Below are positions 36,083 through 42,515 of a DNA stretch of 42,515 nt, one piece after another. The first letter of the stretch is position 1, and the number at the start of each line of letters is the position of its first letter. The DNA comes from Prolixibacteraceae bacterium (lineage in GTDB: Bacteria > Bacteroidota > Bacteroidia > Bacteroidales > Prolixibacteraceae), in assembly GCA_017998095.1 (NCBI GenBank), contig JAGODU010000016.1, positions 1 through 42,515 on the forward strand, in the 5' to 3' direction. The notes beneath the pieces are model-generated. The model had not been told where the DNA came from, ran no database searches, and worked only from the letters and a program-made list of their open reading frames with translations. A program made the position numbers and the translations under genes.

Positions 36083-36736
36083 ATGAAGCATAAAAATTTT
36101 GCTGTTGTGCTTGCAGGATGCGGAGTTAATGATGGTTCTGAAATTCATGAAGCAGTCCTCACTTTACTTGCAATTGATAAAACCGGGTCTGCTTACCAAT
36201 GTTTTGCACCTGATGTTAATCAATATCATGTCATCAATCATTTAAACGGAAATTCTGTCAAAGAATCACGTAATGTCCTCATTGAAGCTGCCCGTATTGC
36301 CCGTAGCGATATTAAGAAATTGTCGGAATTCAATCCAAAGAATTTCGATGCTATTATATTTCCCGGAGGTTTCGGGGTAGCCAAAAACTTATTCACGTAT
36401 GCTATCGATGGACCTGATTGTCTTGTTAATCCTGAAACTGAAGAGTGTATTTATTCTGCCCGGGAAGCCGGGTTACCTATAGGTGCTATTTGCATTTCTC
36501 CTCTTTTGATTACTCGTGTTCTCGGAATCGGTACTGTTACCATTGGCAATGATATTACTACTGCCAACTCTGTTGAAAGCCTTGGCGGTACTCACTTGAA
36601 TTCTGAAAGAGACGATATCGTTATTGATAAAGAAAACAAAATAGTTTCTACTCCGGCTTACATGCTGAATTCACCCATAAGTGTAGTTGCTAAAGGTATT
36701 GAAAAACTTGTTAATGCCCTTTATGACTTGATGTGA
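36083..36736 (+). CDS. elbB: ElbB-like DJ-1/PfpI superfamily protein
   Basis: The product is 217 residues. The N-terminus FAVVLAGCGVNDGSEIHE with E20, the segment AIIFPGGFGVAKNL and the nucleophile elbow PIGAICISPLLI with C137 are typical of ElbB. The family belongs to the DJ-1/PfpI fold. It was first linked to isoprenoid synthesis and later reported with weak glyoxalase-type activity, so the physiological role is uncertain. It has a complete promoter and converges with the DUF5916 gene, with only 7 bp between the stop codons and no visible terminator. Confidence 0.92.
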   Translation: MKHKNFAVVLAGCGVNDGSEIHEAVLTLLAIDKTGSAYQCFAPDVNQYHVINHLNGNSVKESRNVLIEAARIARSDIKKLSEFNPKNFDAIIFPGGFGVAKNLFTYAIDGPDCLVNPETEECIYSAREAGLPIGAICISPLLITRVLGIGTVTIGNDITTANSVESLGGTHLNSERDDIVIDKENKIVSTPAYMLNSPISVVAKGIEKLVNALYDLM

Positions 36737-36743
36737 TTTTATT

Positions 36744-39167
36744 CTATACTTTCTTCTTTCGTAATGAGTTGTAGTCTATGTAATATAAAACCTTTAACGA
36801 TAAACTATTATCCTGAGGTGACATAAATGTTTTCTTAATATTCTCAGAGAACTTAAGGCTTGTTTCGTTATTTTCAGTTTGAATTGAGTTTTTCCATGCA
36901 AGCGATATTTCACTTCCCGGAGCAAATTCCCACTTGAATGTCATATCAATATTAAAAGCATTATAATTAACATCAGCATTTTTCCATGTCAGATTAAAAT
37001 TTGTTATACTTCCATCACTATTCAGAAAATAATATTCCTTATAGTCTGCAACAGACCAATAATGTCTGCACCTCAGATTTAATGACATCTTTGTTGAAAA
37101 ATTATACCCCGTTGAAATAGTATTGGAATATGTATACCTGTCATATAAACCGAAATAAACTTCAGAATCACTTTTATGATCTACATAACCTTTCAAATTT
37201 CTTTGTTGTTCTGTTGAAAAATTATAACTGATTCCAAAACGCTCTGTTACTTTCCACCACAAACCAAGATTTGACCAAAGGGAACTTTCATCTTTTACAA
37301 ATGTTGCCTGTGCTCGTCCAATATTCATATGCCCTGACAACTTTTTACTTTGGTCGGTTTGGCAATTGAACTCCCATCCATAATATTCTGATCCCTTATA
37401 ATAACGATTCGAAACCCTAGTTTCAAAATAATCATTACTTGCAAAATTATAAGAACCCCATAATCCAAACCACATATTATTTTTTAAAGAAAATTCCATC
37501 CATGAAGTAAGCTGATCCTGAATATGCTTAGCGGGTTTATATAACCTGGTATTCTGATAATTCAGGTTTATGTACCAGTCCTTGAATATCCAGAAAGGAT
37601 TGAATTCATAATAACTAACCTGGGCCTCATTTTCTAAGTCATTATTTCTCCTGACATAACCCAGGTCATTTGCATCATAAGTATCTGAATTAAGTTTCTG
37701 ACTTACATAAAACCTAAACTTTCCTTTAACCTTATCGAACCTGACATTATAGTTATATCCTGTTATATTTTCTGCTTCAGACTTATAACTTAATGAAGCT
37801 GAACCTGATATTTGGTACTCCTGTTTCTTGTTTTTTATATTAAACTCTGTTCCGGTTACATTAGCAACATATGTATCTCCAAATATTGAAACGTTTGTAT
37901 TTATTAAACTTACATATGAGTTGTTTGCTAATGCTTTTTCTATAACAGAAACATTAAAATTCGTGAAATTCTGAGTTATTATCTCTCTGCTTTTTCCTGT
38001 AATAGTATCTACTATCTCAGCTCTTCCGGCAAGAGTCATTGCATTTAAAAATCCAACTCCCCATCCGTTTTTATCTCTTCCTGAAATTTTAGTTGCATTT
38101 ACTATTTGAGTCTCAGTAGGATTATACTTTACATATTCATTTATCCTCAACGAGTCTTTTATATAACTGAATTTCGGTTTAGCACCTATCCTCCTTGAAT
38201 AAAAAATATTAGCCCTGTTGAATAATTCAGTACCCTCAACAAAAAATTGTCTTTTCTCATCATAATAAAGCTCATAAGGTGTTAAATTCAATTGCTGGTC
38301 ATCAGATTGAATCTGTCCAAAATCAGGTATAAGCATCATATCAAGTGTATGGCTTTCACTTATCCCGTATTTTAAATCCAATCCTCCTTTAAAATAAAAT
38401 CCAGCCTTGCCTTTTTCATCTTTATTCTCAACATAACCTGCTATATATGGAGAAAGTGAAAGTCTGACCGGTGCTTTAATGTTTGAAAGTCCATAAAGCT
38501 GACCAGATTGCTGAATAAACCCGTTTATCGAAAAATTAATAAGATTCCAGGAGTTGTTTGAATGATACCTCTTAATGTTTCTGAAGAAATTCAAACCCCA
38601 GACGTGTACATCTTTAACCGGAAATCTCAATGCAGAATATGGAATCTTCATTTCAACCGCCCAGCCTTTGTCATTTATTTTTGTTGAGCTTTGCCATACC
38701 GCATCCCAACTACCATCTTCCGAATCTCCATTTGTTTTAATAGCTTTTATATCTGTTTGACTATTGGCAGGTGTTACAATAAATTCATATGCTGTTAGCC
38801 CTTCGTTATTCGGATCAATAAAAACATCAAAATAATCGGAAGCACCAATGTCATCACGTGTAGTTATATAACTCGTTATACTGTCAGGATCATCATAAAG
38901 CATTGCCCCGAAATAAATTGCTTCATCATCATAAAAAATACTTACTTCTGACTCTTTTAAAGAAGGTTGCCCATTATAAGGTTGTAACTGTAAAAAATCT
39001 TTGGCAGGTTGAGCTTCATTATAACATGCTTCGTCAAGTATAGCATCTATTTTTAAAGGATTACTAATTCTTAATGCTGTAACAGATTTTCTTTGAACAT
39101 CCTGTGCATCAAGTAACTTTAGGAAAAATACTACAAAAACTATAAGTAATCCGATTCTTAACTTCAT
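36744..39167 (-). CDS. DUF5916 outer-membrane protein with an N-terminal CBM9-like domain
   Basis: The product is 807 residues. A signal peptide spans residues 1-21 (LKLLDAQ). Residues about 32-215 resemble a carbohydrate-binding module family 9-like sandwich: LKIDAILDEACYNEA, EVSIFYDDEAIYFGAMLYD, DDIGASDYFDVFIDPNNEG and GWAVEMKIPYSALRF. The rest is DUF5916: FGQIQSDDQQLNLTPYELYY and EKRQFFVEGTELFN, followed by many amphipathic aromatic strands to the end, which looks like a large beta-barrel. The family is common in Bacteroidota and its function is unknown. A role in surface binding or uptake is inference. It is probably monocistronic. Confidence 0.88.
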   Translation of the reverse strand: MKLRIGLLIVFVVFFLKLLDAQDVQRKSVTALRISNPLKIDAILDEACYNEAQPAKDFLQLQPYNGQPSLKESEVSIFYDDEAIYFGAMLYDDPDSITSYITTRDDIGASDYFDVFIDPNNEGLTAYEFIVTPANSQTDIKAIKTNGDSEDGSWDAVWQSSTKINDKGWAVEMKIPYSALRFPVKDVHVWGLNFFRNIKRYHSNNSWNLINFSINGFIQQSGQLYGLSNIKAPVRLSLSPYIAGYVENKDEKGKAGFYFKGGLDLKYGISESHTLDMMLIPDFGQIQSDDQQLNLTPYELYYDEKRQFFVEGTELFNRANIFYSRRIGAKPKFSYIKDSLRINEYVKYNPTETQIVNATKISGRDKNGWGVGFLNAMTLAGRAEIVDTITGKSREIITQNFTNFNVSVIEKALANNSYVSLINTNVSIFGDTYVANVTGTEFNIKNKKQEYQISGSASLSYKSEAENITGYNYNVRFDKVKGKFRFYVSQKLNSDTYDANDLGYVRRNNDLENEAQVSYYEFNPFWIFKDWYINLNYQNTRLYKPAKHIQDQLTSWMEFSLKNNMWFGLWGSYNFASNDYFETRVSNRYYKGSEYYGWEFNCQTDQSKKLSGHMNIGRAQATFVKDESSLWSNLGLWWKVTERFGISYNFSTEQQRNLKGYVDHKSDSEVYFGLYDRYTYSNTISTGYNFSTKMSLNLRCRHYWSVADYKEYYFLNSDGSITNFNLTWKNADVNYNAFNIDMTFKWEFAPGSEISLAWKNSIQTENNETSLKFSENIKKTFMSPQDNSLSLKVLYYIDYNSLRKKKV

Positions 39168-39250
39168 AATTCAATTTTACGTCTGTTAGACGACACTTAA
39201 TTAAAGATGTTACACTGATTGAAAAAATAAATTTAATGAAATAATTAATA

Positions 39251-39286
39251 AAAATATGCCACCCTTAAAAATATCAGGATGGCATA
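39251..39286 (-). terminator. Intrinsic terminator of the M16 protease gene
   Basis: On the minus strand TATGCCATCCT (39286-39276) pairs with AGGGTGGCATA (39265-39255) with one G-U pair, a ten-base loop and then TTTT. It lies about 25 bp after the stop codon. Confidence 0.8.
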
Positions 39287-39310
39287 CTATGAAAAAATTA
39301 TATGTATTTC

Positions 39311-42124
39311 TTATTCTGCTTTTGGAACAAAAACTATGTCAATAAGATCAGGATCGTTAATAAAATCTTTAAGGAAATTCTTAACATCTTCAACTGTTAG
39401 CTTCTTCAAAATCTCTTCAAAATTTGCAGGATCAGCTGTATTTATGCCTGAATAATACAAACTATACAAAGCACCTGACCAGAAACTGTTATGATTCTTT
39501 GCTTCTTCCCTGTCTTTTAACATGTTCTTTATTGTCTTGTCAAAATCCACTGCGGTTGGCCCTTCATTTACAATTTTTTGAATTTCATTGTAAATTATTG
39601 ATTTTAGCAAATCTGCTTTCTTAGGATCACAATCAAAGCTCATTGAAATAGAACCAACACTTATTGGATATTGTGCAAGAGCTGTACTTACCCTTACTCC
39701 ATATGTTCCACCCTCGTCTTCACGAACTTTTTCTGTATATCTGAGGTCAAGTATTCCCTTGAGTACATTCATCATAATCTTATTTTTTTGATTAAATGCA
39801 ATCTCTTTAGAATAAAATACATTTACATTAGCTTTAGGAGTAGTTAAAGCTATTGGGATTACCTTTTTAGTAGTTCCAGAAGGCTTACGCATTCCTCTGT
39901 CTACCCATGTTTCTTTTCTTGGTGAATCTTTAAGTGACCCAAGATATTTTTGAACGTTTGTTTTAACAGTTTCTTCCGGTATATTTCCTACAATGATGAA
40001 TGTGAAATCACCGGCGTCTTTAATCCTGTCAGTGTATATGTTTTTCATTTCTTCAAAACTGGCTTTCTTAAGCGATTCAGTGTTTAATGTCCATAACCTT
40101 GGGTGATAATTCCATAAATTGTTTGATAATGAATCCTGCATAATTTTCCGTGGATCTTTTTCAATATTTGAAACATAAGCAATTAATCGGGACATGTATG
40201 CATCGTGTGCTTCTTTATCAAAACGTGGCTTTTCAAAATAAAGGTAAACCAGTTGCATCATTGTTTCAAAATCAACAGGAGATGATGATCCGGCAATTCC
40301 TTCCTGTAAATTATCTATTGAAGGAGAAACTGATACTTTCTTCCCTGAAAGCATTTTCTGAAGTGTTATAACATCAAAGTCACCTACTCCATATTGTCCT
40401 ATGAAATCGTTTATTATTGTTGCAGAATTTATGTACTGGTTATCCCATATTGATTGCCCGCCAAAGCTGAATCCGTTTAATGATACTTCATCCTTTTCAT
40501 TGTCAGCAAAACGATATACTACTTTTACATTATTTGCTAAAGTCCACTCAACTGCATTCAAATCCTTGAGTTTCTTTTCTGATTTAATTTTGGAACCTTT
40601 AAGGTTGTCTTTTATCAAAGATGCAGAAGAAGCTGCATCAACGTAAGGTGCGATATCCATTGATTCCACTTTTGCAAAAATATCTTTTGCTTCTTTTTCC
40701 GTAATATGTGTTACACCTTCAGAAGGACCTGTAATAACTAATGTCCTGTCCGATTTTTTAATCCATTCTTTTGCTTTTGCTGAAATCTCTTCAACAGTAA
40801 TTGTTGGTATTACACTATTTGCAAATGCATAAGTAAATTCAATACCGGGTGTTGCTTCCTTTGTAAGGAAAAGTGAACTTATCTCACTACAATAATCATC
40901 GTTAGTAATCTTTGCTCTGTCTTTATACTTACTTTCCAACGCTACAAGGAAGTTTGCCTTTGCCCTTTCAAGTTCACTGTTTAAAAAACCATGTCTTTTA
41001 ATTCTTTCAGTTTCAATCATAATCGTTTCAAGTGCCCTAGCTTCTTCATTTGGATTAGCTATAGCACCTATTACGTATGTATCATATCCTCTGACAAAAT
41101 CACTGGGCTGAGTCCATCCGGCAACAAAAGCAGGATTTCCTTTCTGCAGCAATTCTTCAATTCTGATTCCTGACATCATTCCATATAAAGCTTCAATATA
41201 GCTGTCACGCATATCATTGAGTGTCTTTGCCTTTTCATCCTTATTCTCATTCAGGATATACATATTCATTTGAATCTGCGGAGCTTCCTTATCAGTAGCA
41301 ACAACAAAATATGGTTCTTCGTGTGAAGGAATTTTAAATTCAGGCTTCTTTTTTGGGTTTTCTACAGCTTTAATCTGTGAAAAAAGAGTTTTTACCTTTG
41401 CTTCAACTTCTTCTGCATTTATATCACCAACAACTGCAATAGCCTGATTGTCTGTCCTGTACCAGTCATTATAAAAGTTTCTTAAAACGTCATATTCATG
41501 ATACCTGATAACTGTTGTATCTCCTATTACATCTCTAACTGCATATTTTGAACCTTTGAAAAGTACCGGGAACCATTGACTTCTCATTCTGAAAGATGCA
41601 TTTCTGCGTGTTCTCCATTCTTCAGTCAATACTCCTCTTTCAAGATCTATTTCCTTTTCTGTAAGAGAAAGACCATCAGCCCAGTCGTGCAATACTAGCA
41701 AACAAGTATCTACCAACCCGTTGTGTGTTGTAGGGACATCGCTCATATTATAAACTGTTTCAGTAAAAGAAGTAAATGCATTGACATTACGTCCGAATGC
41801 TACCCCATGCTTTTCAAGTGTATTTAAAATACCCTTGCCTTCAAAATGTTGTGTTCCATTGAATGCCATGTGTTCCAGAAAATGTGCAAGTCCATTCTGA
41901 TTATCCTCTTCAAGAAGAGCACCAACATTCTGGATGATATAAAAGCTTGCCCTTTCCTTAGGTTCTTCATTATGCCTGATATAGTAAGTCATACCATTTT
42001 CAAGAACTCCTGTCCTGATCATTGGATCAACAGGTACAACTGATGAAAGGTCGGTTTGAGAAATCCCAAATTTGGCGATTAGCATTATAAGCACTGTTGC
42101 CAGGTAAAATAGAATTTTGTTCAT
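39311..42124 (-). CDS. M16-family zinc metalloprotease (pitrilysin type), exported
   Basis: The product is 937 residues. A signal peptide spans about 1-22 (GISQ). The inverted zinc motif HxxEH is H81-F-L-E84-H85 in GLAHFLEHMAFNG, and the third ligand is probably E162 in EIDLERGVLTEEW, 77 residues later as in the family. Two M16 units are present: the active one (about 35-480) and a second, inactive-type unit (about 520-935) with the conserved LRYTEKVREDEGGTYGVRVS. The two halves form a clamshell that degrades peptides. It is probably periplasmic. It is monocistronic with a terminator, and divergent from the DUF4197 lipoprotein gene (138 bp between starts). Confidence 0.95.
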   Translation of the reverse strand: MNKILFYLATVLIMLIAKFGISQTDLSSVVPVDPMIRTGVLENGMTYYIRHNEEPKERASFYIIQNVGALLEEDNQNGLAHFLEHMAFNGTQHFEGKGILNTLEKHGVAFGRNVNAFTSFTETVYNMSDVPTTHNGLVDTCLLVLHDWADGLSLTEKEIDLERGVLTEEWRTRRNASFRMRSQWFPVLFKGSKYAVRDVIGDTTVIRYHEYDVLRNFYNDWYRTDNQAIAVVGDINAEEVEAKVKTLFSQIKAVENPKKKPEFKIPSHEEPYFVVATDKEAPQIQMNMYILNENKDEKAKTLNDMRDSYIEALYGMMSGIRIEELLQKGNPAFVAGWTQPSDFVRGYDTYVIGAIANPNEEARALETIMIETERIKRHGFLNSELERAKANFLVALESKYKDRAKITNDDYCSEISSLFLTKEATPGIEFTYAFANSVIPTITVEEISAKAKEWIKKSDRTLVITGPSEGVTHITEKEAKDIFAKVESMDIAPYVDAASSASLIKDNLKGSKIKSEKKLKDLNAVEWTLANNVKVVYRFADNEKDEVSLNGFSFGGQSIWDNQYINSATIINDFIGQYGVGDFDVITLQKMLSGKKVSVSPSIDNLQEGIAGSSSPVDFETMMQLVYLYFEKPRFDKEAHDAYMSRLIAYVSNIEKDPRKIMQDSLSNNLWNYHPRLWTLNTESLKKASFEEMKNIYTDRIKDAGDFTFIIVGNIPEETVKTNVQKYLGSLKDSPRKETWVDRGMRKPSGTTKKVIPIALTTPKANVNVFYSKEIAFNQKNKIMMNVLKGILDLRYTEKVREDEGGTYGVRVSTALAQYPISVGSISMSFDCDPKKADLLKSIIYNEIQKIVNEGPTAVDFDKTIKNMLKDREEAKNHNSFWSGALYSLYYSGINTADPANFEEILKKLTVEDVKNFLKDFINDPDLIDIVFVPKAE

Positions 42125-42262
42125 TTTTTATAGTTTTTGAGGTTTTATCCTTCAGATTAATTTTTCCAAAACGATAAGTACGATATTTTTATTATTAATT
42201 ACACTTTTTTATAACTATTTTAGTCTCTAAATAACAGAAAATTATTTTTCTAAAACAAAATT

Positions 42263-42515
42263 ATGAAAAAAGCAGTTTTTTTATCATTGATTATTTGCAT
42301 ATTATCCCTGACTTCATGTGATATACTATTGCAATTGGCAGAAACAGCAGTAAGCTCTGACAAACCTTTGACAACAACTGAAGTTGTTCAGGGTTTAAAG
42401 GAAGCTTTAAAAGTAGGAACTGATACTGCTGTCGTAAGATTAGGTAAAACAGACGGATATTACCTTGATAAGCTGATTAAAATAAATCTTCCGCCTGAAA
42501 CTGCTGAAGTGATAA
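42263..42515 (+). CDS. DUF4197 lipoprotein, 3' end outside the window
   Basis: An ATG at 42263 opens a frame that runs to the window edge (84 codons). The first 19 residues are a lipoprotein signal with lipobox LTSC (C19). The following part, LTTTEVVQGLKEALKVGTDT then AVVRLGKTDGYYLDKLIKI and NLPPE, matches the start of DUF4197 proteins, which are usually about 220-240 residues long and of unknown function. The start is well supported by the signal peptide. It is divergent from the M16 protease gene. Confidence 0.85.
   Translation, partial: MKKAVFLSLIICILSLTSCDILLQLAETAVSSDKPLTTTEVVQGLKEALKVGTDTAVVRLGKTDGYYLDKLIKINLPPETAEVI

Overview
The window is a chromosomal, AT-rich stretch of a Bacteroidota genome, probably class Bacteroidia (Bacteroidales/Marinilabiliales type). 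The evidence is gene content: a fused SecDF, type III glutamine synthetase (GlnN), DUF4271 beside hemD, a DUF5916 outer-membrane protein, ElbB, a bactofilin at the head of an atpBEFHAG cluster that lacks atpD/atpC, and many secreted or lipobox-bearing proteins. Several gene starts are also preceded by the TAnnTTTG -7 element typical of this phylum. I saw no rRNA, tRNA, CRISPR array, insertion sequence or phage gene, and gene density is high.

Left part (1-8362): a 5'-truncated MORN-repeat protein, a small carboxypeptidase-regulatory-like exported protein, a GH95 alpha-L-fucosidase (minus), glnN (minus), a 400-bp divergent intergenic region, and an exported GH43-like propeller fused to a parallel beta-helix. 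No SusC/SusD pair is present, so this is not a classical polysaccharide utilisation locus.

Middle (8363-18435, all minus): bactofilin, an AtpI-like membrane protein, then atpB-E-F-H-A-G. This encodes F0 and part of F1; the beta and epsilon subunits must lie elsewhere. A strong intrinsic-terminator-like hairpin sits between atpE and atpF. Upstream of this cluster are yceD(DUF177)-rpmF, and before those a dxs / sensor histidine kinase / small two-TM protein operon.

Right part (18704-42515): an OmpA-family lipoprotein; a minus-strand group with an FG-GAP/VCBS protein, a U32-family protein, an outer-membrane beta-barrel and a large lipoprotein with a DUF3352-like part and a propeller; DUF4271-hemD; then dus and valS on plus, ilvE and secDF on minus, elbB on plus, and a DUF5916 protein and an M16 zinc protease on minus. 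The edge cuts a DUF4197 lipoprotein gene.

Most of the window is core metabolism (tRNA modification and charging, isoprenoid, heme, branched-chain amino acids, nitrogen assimilation), energy and secretion, interleaved with envelope genes of unknown role. The most interesting points are the atpE/atpF hairpin, the GH43-like/beta-helix fusion with altered catalytic positions, the barrel-lipoprotein pair, the dxs-kinase-small membrane protein operon, and the bactofilin-ATP synthase linkage. I did not find a clearly novel defence or mobile system.
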